This document shows positions 35,421-46,152 of a stretch of 64,000 bases of DNA, in pieces. Within the stretch, counting starts at the first letter, position 1, and each line of letters starts with the position of its first letter. The DNA comes from Collybia mongolica (taxonomy: Eukaryota; Basidiomycota; Agaricomycetes; Agaricales; Clitocybaceae), in the NCBI GenBank assembly GCA_013420905.1, contig JAAXNY010000004.1, positions 1,426,001-1,490,000 on the forward strand, read 5' to 3'. Position numbers and translations under genes: made by a program. The notes under the pieces were generated by a model that searched no databases, was not told the DNA's origin, and saw only the letters and a program-made list of their open reading frames with translations.

Positions 35421-35892
35421 GCTTGGAAAGTTTGCCTTTGGCATACTAGAAGAATTCTATGCAGAACCCATGCTTGTAATAGACCCTGCACTAAGTACAC
35501 ATACATACCCAACCCCACCTACCCTAAGACAACAGCTTCTATAACCAGTAATATTATACACCACTATGTGGTCTTGGTCTTTAAGACCATTGCATGCATA
35601 CACCTGGGATAGGTTGAACAGGGGGCCTGTATCTAAACCTGGACAATGGGGATGTAAATGGGGCAGATAGAGAACTGCTGCTCCTATCCCATGTGGTTTC
35701 AACCATATGATCCTGCCTTGGTGGGCCACATCAAGGCCAGGGTTTACTTACTGGTCTGCCTGTGTCTTCAGACTCCCTTGTAAGTATGTGTGTACTGTAT
35801 GTTACTTACTACTAGTACTCAGATAGCCACCAGCTTACCTGTATTTGTAGGTACAGTGAACTGACTGTTCCTATTGGGAACCGCATCAGTAT
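35421..35892. other. non-coding spacer between LINE remains and the Harbinger element
   Basis: No domain recognised. Open frames at 35457-35729 overlap on both strands and look random. Confidence 0.4.
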
Positions 35893-36116
35893 AATAGGGT
35901 TGTACAAAATTGAATGGGGATTTGCAAATGCAGACGCTTTCCCACATATGCACTGGATTATGTAAGGATTTTTTGAAGTCCATTTTGTGACACAGTGTGA
36001 CCATTAGGATAGCAAGCCACAAGCACATCAAAAGTTTACCTAGACACCCCCCACCACTGTCACAGTTATTCCACACAGTCCTTACTTATACATATACATA
36101 ACTTATTATACATGAA

Positions 36117-36816
36117 ATGCCTCCCAAACATCCTGACAGTGCCCACAAGATCCCTGACATCCGTTGGGGTGAGAACAATGATTCTCTTGTTTGGTCCTTG
36201 CTGACTGAGATCAAAAAAGAGGAGAACTATCATGTTCTCTATGGAAAAAAGGATCCCAAAGAGGTGAGCCATATTTATGAAAACTGTTTCCAACACCCAA
36301 TCTCTCCAGAATACAGTGGGCATCTGAAAAGTAGTGGTTTACAGGTGGATTGGGGAAATATTATTCCCTGACCTGTCTGCAATCAATGCTACTGTAGTAG
36401 GGGACTGCATTAAGAGTAAAATTGAATGGTATGTCTTTTCTGTCTGTCTGCCTTTTCATTGTGCTTATCTTGTTGAATAGGCTAACCTCAACTTATTGAA
36501 AACATGTATCTTTCTTAATGCAAACCAGTGGTGGCCTCAATCCAGATATCAGTGGGGATGAGTCTAATACAGGAGCTGCAAGCCAGGGAGGTGATAGGGG
36601 GCATTGCCTTCCATTCTATGTCCCCTGGTCTGGGCCAGATGAGGATACCCCCATGGCTGTAGTCAATCTTTGGGGTATGTTAACACCTTCAATAACTTTC
36701 AATTTAATAACAAAATTTTCAAGTGCAAATCAAGGAGAAGTTCAAGTTGTTCCCTTGCCTCCATCAAACTTTCGCAACTCGTCCAAGTGTCACAGCAATT
36801 GTGACTATGACAGGTT
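36117..36816 (+). pseudogene. Harbinger SANT/Myb-like accessory protein, 5' part (interrupted)
   Basis: The frame at 36117-36371 begins MPPKHPDSAH and includes IRWGENNDSLVWSLLTEIKK and ENYHVLYGKKD. This is the SANT-like opening of Harbinger ORF1 proteins that bind the element ends. A later exon near 36520-36700 reads SGGLNPDISGDESNT and GPDEDTPMAVVNLW. The gene is cut by the Tc1-like insertion. Its remains resume at 38875-39485 (KAQKNIEKIPAKHGLAKILL and an end NPIDLDSSFN) with several stops. Confidence 0.65.
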
Positions 36817-37145
36817 TACAGTAGACAACAAAACTGTTTCAATGTTTTCACATTCTGTAAAGATGCATCCATATGTCAGAAAATAAAAATTGGAAAAATA
36901 TGAAAAAAATTACAGAAGCTGCATTGATGTCATATAATGTTTCTTACATAATGTCTTTGCACCACTTCCATTTTTGGTAGCAAAATCACAGGATACATAC
37001 AAAGCCATCATTGAAATGGTTTTGTTGCCCATTGTAAAAAAATAAGAAAGTGCTGAGATCTTAACTGTAGTCACATGACTTTGTTTATTGTTTAATGTAT
37101 TAAACAAAGTCATGTGACTTGCTCACGTTTTAGTATAAATACAGA

Positions 37146-37752
37146 GTGTTCAAGTGCTCTAATGCCCCCAAACACACCATGCAATCTCTTACCCCTGCTC
37201 AGCGCTCTCATGTCATCACACTGCTTGATGCAGACACTTCTGGCCACCAGTTCCACAAGATCACTGGCTTCTCCATTGCTACTATCTCTAGGATCTGCTC
37301 TCAGTATTGTTCTGAGCTCCCAAAGTCCTTTGGTGGCTGTTCTTCCAAGCTCACTTCTACCAATATTAGCTATGCAAAGCGCATCATTCGCAAAACACAC
37401 AAGCAAGAAGGCCCAAAACTGGTTCAAGGACAATGGTTTCAATGTTATGAAGTGGCCTGCACAGTCACCTGACATGAATCCTATTGAATATCTTTGGCAT
37501 CACCTCAAGATGAAGCTCAATGAATATGAAAATCCTCCACACAACCAGCATGAGCTTTGGGAGCAAGTGGAGAAGGAGTGGGAAGCAATAGATAAGTCTG
37601 TCTGTCAAGGATTGATTGAGAGCATGCCTAGACGTATTGCTGCAGTGTTGAGGGCCAAAGGAGGAATACCAAGTACTAGTTTTACCACTTTCTTACTTTT
37701 TAATGACAGGCAACAAAACCATTTCAATGATGGCTTTGTATGTATCATGTGA
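37146..37752 (+). pseudogene. Tc1-like transposase, internally deleted
   Basis: 37186-37420 encodes the paired helix-turn-helix region (LTPAQRSHVITLLDADTSGH, GFSIATISRICSQY, NISYAKRIIRKTHKQ). In another frame 37395-37680 encodes the end of the catalytic domain: KHTSKKAQNWFKDNGF, WPAQSPDMNPIEYLWHHLK and a C-terminal helix. The first catalytic Asp and the FxDET block between them are missing. A deletion has joined the two parts, so no active enzyme can be made. Confidence 0.8.
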
Positions 37753-37853
37753 TTTTGCTACCAAAAATGGAAGTGGTGCAAAGTCATTATGTAAGCAACA
37801 TTATATGACATCAATGCAGCTTCTGTAATTTTTTCATATTTTTCCAAATTTTT

Positions 37854-38799
37854 TTTTTCTTTTTTTTTTTTGGTCATATAATAATATTAAGCACATGTGG
37901 GTTTGACCCAGCTACATGTGGGCATAAACACCTATTACCACTAAGTAATCTGTAATGGGTCATCAGGGTGGAGCTGTACACTAAGTTGCTCTCCAGGTCA
38001 TATTATGGGTCTAGACTGAGGATACCTGCAGTCCAGCGGTATTGTACTGTACCATGTCTGAACCTCCCAATGCCTTAAAGGTTTGCCTTTGCTTCTTGGG
38101 GCATGGTCCCCTCCCTTCACGTTGGTACCCCGTTCCACTCCCCTCCTGGTATTTTCAGGTTGCCCTGGAAACCCATTACTCCCCCCCAGTGTTGAAGATA
38201 AATGTCCAAACTAAATGAACGACCCATACCTCAAACCTGCTCCCCCTCTCCTGAATCCCCCCTATTACTTTCCCCCCTGTTCCACACTGCTCTCCCAAAG
38301 TGATGACTCCCCTCCAAAATGAGGCTGCCAAATCCCACCATTGGTCGATAAACTGGCATTCTCCCCAAGAGGTGTGCTCTGTGCAGGGACAGTAGCTGAT
38401 TGGGGGCCAGACCCCTTCCTCCTTTTGTGTTTGGGTGTAGTGGTACAAATAAATCATCGAAAATGTTGGCAGTGACACTCCCTAAGGATCTGCGCGAAGC
38501 AGAGTACAGGAGTTGTGGTGTTCTCGTGTGGCCTGGTAGTTGATGAGGTGGATGTGAACGGATTAGTGAAGCCCCCAGTACAGGCAAGATGAGATGACCC
38601 TACAGATAGTCAGGATCAGCTCTGATAAGTTAAAAATTTGGATATGGTGTAAAAGGATAGTGGCCCAGGCCAAAAGAGTGGTCTGATGAAAGGCGATGTC
38701 GATTAGGGATGAGGTGTTAGGTAGTTTAGGGACAACCTAGTGCAGGAGGGATGAATTCCCACAGTCGGATGGTGGTGGTAAAAGATCAAGAAGTGTCAC
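37854..38799 (-). mobile_element. poly-A retroposon 'A', copy 3, inside the Tc1 right terminal repeat
   Basis: This 946 bp copy is like the others, in minus orientation with its tail at the left (T tracts at 37854-37872). The flanks AATTTTT at 37847-37853 and 38800-38806 are the likely target duplication. Removing it rejoins the right inverted repeat exactly with the sequence of the left repeat. It ends directly in its own tail and lacks the 'B' tail found next to copies 1 and 2. This shows that A alone is the mobile unit. Confidence 0.85.
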
Positions 38800-39520
38800 A
38801 ATTTTTATTTTCTGACATATGGATGCATCTTTACAGAATGTGAAAACATTGAAACGATTTTGTTGCCTACTGTATGTCCATCAGGAGGCCACTCAACAAC
38901 TTGGTTCCAACCTCCTGACAACAGTTAAATCAACCCAGTCCTCTTCCACATCCCATCCTCAACACCAACTCCACCAAATCCTACTCACTCTTTTGGGAAT
39001 GTCATATCAGCTGTGCTTAATGCTACCCCCCTGAAAGTTCCTGATTCACTCAAAACACTACCAAAAACTACCACAAAAGCCCCAAAGCCATTGTCTGTTT
39101 CATGTGAAGCTCTAGTAAAGGCCCAAAAGAATATTGAGAAGATTCCTGCCAAACATGGCCTGGCCAAGATACTGTTAGACATTTAATGGTATGTGGGACT
39201 ATATACTTTTGCTGAACCTATTGACATGCACTCTAAGGAGAATATGGCTGTTCTTTGTGATAATAATCAACAACAGCTGGCAGTATCCAAATGGAATCAG
39301 CTTCTCAAAGAGTTCAAGCTGGGTATATAGACAAAGGATGAATACATTGCAAAAATATCAGAATTAGAAATGACCAGAAATCCCAGTCCATGTAAGTGCC
39401 TCAAACATGAACCATCTCCTGACTGGAATTTGACCAACAGTGATTTCCCTGACAACCCTATTGACTTAGATAGTTCATTTAACTAATTCTACTATTAACT
39501 TTGTATGATACCCATTTTAC

Positions 39521-40827
39521 CTACAAATCCCTAAATGCAACTAGTTCTGCAACAAGCTGGCATTGTTTTGCCCCATTATCCATTGTGTTGAATTGAGGAA
39601 CATCTTGTGGACCACAATCTTCCTCCTCATCTGCAGGAGTATGATCAGCAGCAAAATGGGCAACTAAATCATGTCCCTTGATGTCAATAATGAGACTATG
39701 GAGGATTATTGCAACTGTTATCCAATGACAGGCCTCATAGTGATCACTGTTGGAGTTGATGTGGACTTGTAGACCACACAGACATTGAAAGTGGCCTTTC
39801 AAGGCCCCCATACAATGTTCAGAATGGACTTGTAGATGTGCAATAGTACCATCAAACATTGCATTTGCAGGATCCAAAGAAGCTGGTTGCTTGTGGACAG
39901 GTATGGTTTGTGAGTTCACTGCATATGCAGAATCTGCCCAAGCGAATTCTTCTCCTTCAAAAAGAAGCTCTGGGTATTTAGCAGCAGCAGTGTGTTGGAA
40001 TGCTGTAGCATCATGTGCAGATCCAGTTAAACCATGGCAATAATCACCAATGCAAAGATTTGAGGGTGTGTTTCCAATCTAGATAATCAATCAATTATTG
40101 AAAAGAATAGGGGTGGATGAAGAGGGAAACTTGCCTGTACATTGAGCCCATAGTTGCATTTTTGTGTATAATATGCATCTCCATGCAACCCAGACTTCCA
40201 ATACAACACAATGATAGTCCCATCATACATCAACCACCCCTCTCTCCACAAACCATGAAATCCAAGATGTTCCTTGATCCATTGTTTCTCAATCTCCTTC
40301 TCCGTAGATGTAAGCCTTTGGTCACAAAGGTCATGCAATGACTTGATTGCTGTAAAGCATTGCTTTGTGTAATTTTCAACTGATCCCTCTGCACAACCAG
40401 CTGTGTGAGCCACATCCTCAACTGATGCTGCATTGCCAAATCTTCCCCTTCTATAGAGAGTAACTGCAAGTTGCTGCTCAACAGTATTCTGCCCATTGTT
40501 TGACTGATTGGTGAACAATGGGTGGTCCTCAATAAGAGTCAGGATTGTGTCAAAGACCTGGGGTGTGACACAAAGCATGTTGACAAATCAGTGGTGATCA
40601 GAATGGTTTTGAGAAAACTTCCAAGCAAGGTGAAGATTGCCAGCCTTAGCAATAGGCATTCAAGCATTGTGATAATGAGTCCCCTGGATAGCAAGAATAG
40701 CTTGTAGATCAAGATCAAATTGTTGGCATGCCTCATCAAGGGTATGGGTGGGAGAAAAAATATTTTGTACAATCATCATAGTAAGGTAGGCTTGGGTGAT
40801 CTCCTTGCGAGTAGAGATTGGAGGCAT
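39521..40827 (-). pseudogene. PIF/Harbinger DDE transposase with in-frame stops
   Basis: The start would be ATG 40825-40827 (MPPISTRKEITQAYL). Two in-frame stops interrupt the N-terminal region (after THYHNA and after NHSDHH). From 40578 the frame is intact: MLCVTPQVFDTILTLIEDHP, RRGRFGNAASVEDVAHTAG and WLMYDGTIIVLYWKSG with the first catalytic Asp. A GC-AG or degenerate intron at about 40081-40133 follows. The next part has CIGDYCHGLTGSAHDATAF, FAWADSAYAV with the second Asp, and SEHCMGALKGHFQCL with the catalytic Glu. The tail is acidic. The DDE residues are all present, so decay is recent, but the stops should prevent expression. Confidence 0.8.
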
Positions 40828-40976
40828 AGTGCTGGGATAATCATATTATACTGACTCATGATTCCTGACTCTACAGCATGACAGAGCGGAGAATAAACTT
40901 TCCGCTTACATAACGGTGCATATGCGGAAAAGCGTCTGCGTCTGCGAATCTGCGTTCAACTTTGTACGTCCCTAAT

Positions 40977-41729
40977 ATACATCCTCCTTCTCCTCCTCTC
41001 TCAGCTGGCACGTTTATTAGGTAATACCGAAACGCATCTGTATTCTGTACGGCGGTATGTAAAAGCTTGATCCAAAAAGGAAAAAAAAAGATGATGTTCA
41101 CCGAATTGACTCTAGCACCACTCTAAACATCTATGGGGTACACCAGATATATACTACATCTGCAATATATGGTGTTCACAAGTGTACTGAGCCGCTAGTT
41201 TTTTTTATCAGAGCCTGCCGACAGGCTGGGGGGTGGGTCGAAATCACAAATTTTGAGAACTTGTCCGTTTGCTATAAAATTCGCGGGGCGCACTGCGGGC
41301 ACTTACAACGATGTGAATGCACATAAATTTTGTGTTTACGTTCAACCGTTGTGGGGTTAATTGCGTTTGAAGATTGGGCCCGAATTTTGCGTTTTTTGAT
41401 AATTATTAGGTGCGCGCCAACTATGTTGCAAACTGCAATATTTGGGCCTGGCAGATTTGCCAAACGACGGCGACAGGGACCTTTAAGCAAGGTGATGAAG
41501 TAAGTCTGTAGACTGTAGACTAAGGGCCAATAGCATGATTCAACTGTGATTGGAATAAAACAAATGTATAAGCCAAAAATTAGAATACATGATTTTGACA
41601 TTGGTAAAACAGGCCCCATGACGGTGAGGATATAGATAATGATGCGACGGAAATAAAACAATGTGATGAGGTAGTGACCATACAGCTTCTACTTTTGTTA
41701 TGCTCAAAGTGAAGAAACGGGGTCAAGGC
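40977..41729. other. right flank of the transposon island
   Basis: I see no recognisable exon. A 129-codon minus-strand frame at 41272-41661 has mixed hydrophobic and basic composition and no family match, so it is not called as a gene. Confidence 0.4.
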
Positions 41730-43849
41730 TCAGGCCTTGACCCGTCCGATAACAGAGTCGGGTGCATATCGAGGAATGACCTGCAAAGATTAACCGAGAT
41801 GAGCAAAAGCCCGATCTAACAGGGCAGGGACTTACCTTGGGATCATGCAACATGTTAAACTCCTCAGTGGCATCCCGCCCAGCATAAAGGATGATAGCTT
41901 TCTCGCCTCCGGGGTGATCAGGCAGGAACTGTTACGGATAGCAAGTAAATAATCGAACATATATGGCTTGTCATGGACCACTCACATTCGTGACGTCGAG
42001 AACCTGTCCATCAACGACAACCCAAATATCATCCTTCTTGTTATGCTTGGCGACCTCAGCCATCGTATACGATCCCATGGCAGCTTTTCCAGGAACCGCG
42101 GCAGGCGCTGCTGTTGGTACCGCAGGGGCAGAGGAAGATCCAGAACCGAGTTGACCAGCGAGTGCGCTCAATCTGCCACCTGCTTTCTGCACGATGGCGC
42201 CTGTTGATTGTAGGAGGTACGAAGCAGCAGAGTCACCGGATACGCGCCCGAAAACGACACAGCCAAGCAACGATGAACCACCGAGACGGTTAGCTCCGTG
42301 CACACCACCTGCAACTTCACCAGCAGCAAAGAGACCGGGGATGGGCTTGCCTGAACCATCGAGGACGCGGGACTCGGGATCAATCTCGAGACCACCCATA
42401 GTGTAGTGGAGGACGGGGGTCATGATGGCGACATGGAAAAAATCGTCATATTTCCATTCACCTTGGAAGAACTGTGTCGGATGATCAGAGGAAGTAAGAC
42501 TCAATGAGTGGATATGATGCACACCTTCTTGCCGAAAGGATCCTTCTGGGTGCGCACACTCTGGTTGTAATCCTCGAACGTCTTCTTAAGCACAGAGGGC
42601 GAGAGGCCAAACTCCTTGGCGAGCGCATCACCATTCTCGAACCTCTTCATCAGACCACGGCCGACATAGTGTTTGCAATGCCACTCGATATCCTTCGACG
42701 CGTTGCCGTTGAGAACGAGTCGGATGGGATACTAGGTTGCAAAGGTTAGAGTAGGAACAATCTAAAAACGCCGACACACACCTTCTTGTTCTCCCAAATC
42801 TTCCCGGTGACGTAATCACGATGTTGGAGCTCATCAACGAACCGCTTGCCAGTGTTGTCGAGTAGGAGACCACCGACACCTCGGAGAGCCTCCGCGGCCA
42901 AGAATTTAACCTTCGCATCAGGCTCCTTGGGGTCGACCAGACCAGTTGGGTGGACCTGGACCTTCTCCAGGTCGATACCGTGTGCGCCAACAGCCATTGC
43001 CAGTTTCTGACCATCACCAGTACAGTGATCACCGTTTGTTGTGGGTAAGTCCCAGAGCTCCGGGCGATACTTCTTGAGGAGCGAGTCTTCGGTGAAATCA
43101 GCCGCATAACCTCCGGTCGCGAGAATAACGGGTCCTTCGGCGGACTCGGTCTTGCCATTGTGGATATATTCAACACCAACGACGGTGCCAGACTGGTCCT
43201 TGACGAGCTTGGTGACACGAGCCTTCTTGACGATTCTGACGCGCTCAGGGTTGCTGACTGCGAGGTCCTCAAGGCGTTCCATCTGGGCGTAAGTGATGAC
43301 CTAGGAGAAAAGATGAGCGTTCTACTACTTCAGTCAGGCCGCGGAAAGACATACCATTCCGGGGAACTGGGCGTCACCACGATGTGTGCGGGGATGGCTG
43401 TGACCACCAAGGCGAGAAACCTTAGATAGGTCAAGATTGAACTTGTCCTGAAGCCAGTTCACAGCATCGCCAGATCTGCCGGTCAGGACACGGATGAGAT
43501 CATCACGGGCAAGTTCTCTAGCCTAGAAAAGGTGTAAGAAGGTGTAAAAACCGTTTATGATATGGTGTACGTACGGATTTCTTGGTATCGTCGAAGAAAA
43601 TCTTGGAATTGTCAGGAATGCCCTGTTCCTGTTGGGTCTGAGTACCAGCACCATTGATACCGGAAGTGGCCTTGGTTGAATTTCCACCCATAAAGCTGGG
43701 TCGGGATGATGAGGATAAGTTTTTCTGGGCGCCAAAATTGAGACTTACCCTTGCTTGTCAAGCAGAAGCACATTCGCGCCACGCTCAAGGAGAGTGTGAG
43801 CGGCAGAGAGACCAGCGAGACCACCACCGACGACGATTGTCTGTGCCAT
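41730..43849 (-). CDS. fumarate reductase (Osm1/Frd1 type flavoprotein) with C-terminal cytochrome b5 domain; apparent frameshift
   Basis: Eight exons (43749-43849, 43575-43695, 43356-43522, 42782-43300, 42525-42731, 41986-42471, 41836-41928, 41730-41780) encode about 581 residues. The N-terminus [20 protein letters not shown] is the FAD dinucleotide-binding motif. Then come [60 protein letters not shown] and [20 protein letters not shown], the substrate and FAD sites of the soluble fumarate reductase family. A Pro/Ala linker leads to a heme-binding cytochrome b5 domain ([26 protein letters not shown]). The enzyme reduces fumarate to succinate to regenerate FAD or NAD in low oxygen. Near 43370 the expected FPGM motif is out of frame by one base, and total exon length is not a multiple of three. 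This is either a deletion or a sequencing error. Confidence 0.9.
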
Positions 43850-44131
43850 TTTAGTGGGATGTATTGAGGGAAAGGGGGTGGGTTGTATTTCGGCGGAACG
43901 GGATTGGATGTCTTGTACTTATATGCGGAAATCAAGCCTCTTTCCCGGTCCGCCATGTGATTATCCCACCCCGCATGTGATCGGCGATACAAGCCTGAAT
44001 TAGGAAATTCACCGGGATCTTCCCGCCGAACCCTAACCGGTTCAGCAGTTAGCCGGGCCCTAGGCCTCCTCATTTTTTTTATTTTTGTTTTGCGACGAAT
44101 TCACAGGGTGTCTATGTATATTTACAAAATC
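43850..44131. other. spacer between fumarate reductase 5' end and NRK1 3' end
   Basis: It holds the fumarate reductase promoter region, with CATGTGAT repeated at 43954-43961 and 43974-43981. No exon seen. Confidence 0.45.
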
Positions 44132-45331
44132 TTATTGCTGTCTCTCTGCGACTTCCCTTAGTACTGTACAGCACCGGTTTATTGCTTCATTCATATCCAT
44201 CTTGAGACTTTCCAACAGAATCAGGCCTTTAACTTTCCCACTGACCTGCCCGTGTTCTACGTCTCCGTTCTGGAAAATGTCGCAATTCGCGTCCACATAT
44301 GCGGGGTATACGATCTGTTCCCAATAGTTCGGTGGGTCTCGCCATAGTGTTCCCTCTGGATCCGTTTGCACTCCAGGCGGATAGCCGTCATGAAAGCCGA
44401 TGGAGGTAGAGTGGCAGTGCGGTGTTATGTCGATCAAGGTGTTTAGATGACGTGCCGCCGGATGAGACAAGGAGAAATAACGCGTTAAAGGAAGACCGTT
44501 AGGGTTGGACGACAATTGAGAAGCTTTTGATTGTGCCTTTACCTGCCGTGTGATAGCCATGTCTCTCGTGTCGTCTCTTCTTCAGCACGTCGTGCGGCAC
44601 CCTGAGGAATATCCGCACATCCAACTGATCCATTACCTCCTGCACGAAAAAAATGTTAGCCCTATCGTAGATCCCATTGACGACATTTACCTCGTTCCAG
44701 TACAGAATAAACCCATCTACCAAACCCCACACAACTCTTTCATTGTCCTTTATTTCCCTATCCCGCTTGATTTTCTCGAAAACCTCCATCCATTCATCCC
44801 TCACGCTATCATCGAGCTTAACCTCCTTTTGTTCGTTCAAATGGTCGTGACTCCGATGATCAGGCGGTATAACTCCTGTCTCCTTCACATGTCGGAGAAA
44901 ACTTATAAGTTTCGACCAAGAAATCGCGCCCGGTGCCGCGTCCCAATCCTGTACTTTGTAAACTGGGTGTATCGGTACCAATTCCTGAGGCTAAATCCGG
45001 CCGTCGGGTCCCTATAATGAATACCTTTGCCTTCAGGCAACAAGAACAGACTCACTGGTGCGAAATCCTAAGCAAGAATAGGAAAAAGAAAAGAATGAGT
45101 GGAAATCTTCCGGAACGGCCCTCCGAGGATGGCTCACGTCTTGGTGGATGATGACACTATCGGGCAATATCTGCTTGAGATGTTTTGCAAGTGTGGTTTT
45201 GCCAGAGCAAGTTGCACCTCTTGTATCCGTTGATCACGATCCTGATATGGGAAAAATATGCAGAAGGCTCACCCAACGCCAACTAAAATGACCTGCGTTG
45301 TCTTCCCAGAGTTACGAGACGATTCAGCCAT
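44132..45331 (-). CDS. NRK1: nicotinamide riboside kinase
   Basis: The start is ATG 45329-45331 (MAESSRNSGKTTQVILVGVG) and the stop is at 44132. Exon 1 (45273-45331) joins at 45219 to complete the P-loop GGATCSGKTTLAKHL. Then come LPDSVIIHQDDFAP with the catalytic Asp pair, ELVPIHPVYKVQDWDAAPG, ISWSKLISFLRHVK, WGLVDGFILYWNEV, IFLRVPHDVLKKRRHERHGY, HTAEGTLWRDPPNYWEQIVYPAYVDAN and DVEHGQVSGKVKG. This matches fungal Nrk1 in order and spacing. The enzyme phosphorylates nicotinamide riboside to NMN, a salvage step of NAD synthesis in the cytosol. Introns include one of about 180 bp before AEGTLWRD, longer than usual here. Long open frames on the opposite strand are shadows. Confidence 0.92.
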
Positions 45332-46152
45332 AGGTTTAGGATCTGCCTGTGGGCCAATCGCTTCAAGTATTATATGAAATAGGATGCCTTGAGAGCTACT
45401 GACCAAGCAGCCGCCACAGATGCCCGCGGATGCCAACAGGTGAAGGTCAACATTGAAAACCAATGACTTGGGCAGGATAACATCGCGGTATTCCGGACCG
45501 AGTCCCGAAGGAAGACAGGAGGCCCGACATTCACGGATTTGGCAAAACACAGAGGGTTTTCAGGGGTTTTCTGAATTTAAAACTGTGGCTCGAAAAAAAA
45601 ACAACAAATTTGAACACCCAGACCAACAACTAACTATCTGCAGATGACAGGAGTAAGTGGTAGTGGCCATCACAGAAAAATGCTCGTCTAACCAACCCAT
45701 GGCGGCTATAGCTGTTATGTATGGGAATGCAAACCGGGAGAAAAATTAAAATGGCGCACAAATCTACCCTCCCTTTGGTGTATTACTTACGTAATATTAA
45801 AGGAGTCAACAATTGAACCGACCAGTCAACCAAAAAAACGATCTCAATGTACAGCCTTTCGCGGTGAAACTCCCGTCGTGGTTGATGGACCAGACTTGCG
45901 TCGCTTGTATTTAGGACCTTCTGAAGAATTCGCTTTGACACTAAAGTCAGCTCCAGCATACTTGTATATAGATTTTTTTCTTCATGTTTGTTATCGACCA
46001 CAGCGACATCGACAGGGCGCGTCATCTTCGTAACACGTGATATTACGTCACCATCGTCATCTTGTGGCATCTAGCTGGAATATAAGGTGCGAATGAGAAA
46101 AGGCCTCAATATACTCCCATCCACCTCATACAGAATTGAAACCACTCACTCA
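45332..46152. other. intergenic region between NRK1 and the mitochondrial protein gene
   Basis: A 95-codon minus-strand frame at 45783-46070 (begins MPQDDDGDVISRVTK) is not recognised. The promoter of the next gene has CACGTG at 46034-46039 and TTACGTCA at 46043-46050, an E-box and a CRE/ATF-like site. Confidence 0.45.

Larger units (their letters stand above)
36819..38872 (+). mobile_element. Tc1-like element with ~215 bp inverted repeats, right repeat split by a retroposon
   Basis: The outer ends read CAGTAGACAACAAAACTG (left, 36819) and CAGTAGGCAACAAAATCG (right, reversed from 38872), flanked by TA at 36817-36818 and 38873-38874. The left inverted repeat runs to about 37035. Its partner is 37709-37853 plus 38807-38872, separated by retroposon copy 3. 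The inner ends of the repeats (GGCAACAAAACCATTTCAATG) resemble the outer ends. The interior carries a broken transposase gene and a 20-bp-class palindrome around 37069-37130 (CATGACTTTGTTTA and its inverse). Confidence 0.85.
35896..40973. mobile_element. PIF/Harbinger DNA transposon, interrupted by a Tc1-like element
   Basis: The ends are inverted repeats of about 75 bp: the left end (35896 on) begins AGGGTTGTACAAAATTGAA and the right end, reversed, begins AGGGACGTACAAAGTTGAA. The candidate 3 bp duplication is AAT (35893-35895 and 40974-40976), as expected for this superfamily. It has two converging genes: a SANT/Myb-like accessory frame from 36117 (plus) and a DDE_4-type transposase at 39521-40827 (minus). 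The plus gene is split by the Tc1-like insertion at 36819-38872. Without nested insertions the element would be about 3 kb. Confidence 0.82.

Noticed and set aside
41272..41661. 129-codon minus-strand frame between the island and fumarate reductase
   Set aside because: Hydrophobic start but no family or partner exons; not enough to call a gene.
44550..45017. 155-codon plus-strand frame
   Set aside because: It is the antisense shadow of NRK1 exons, which carry clear kinase motifs.
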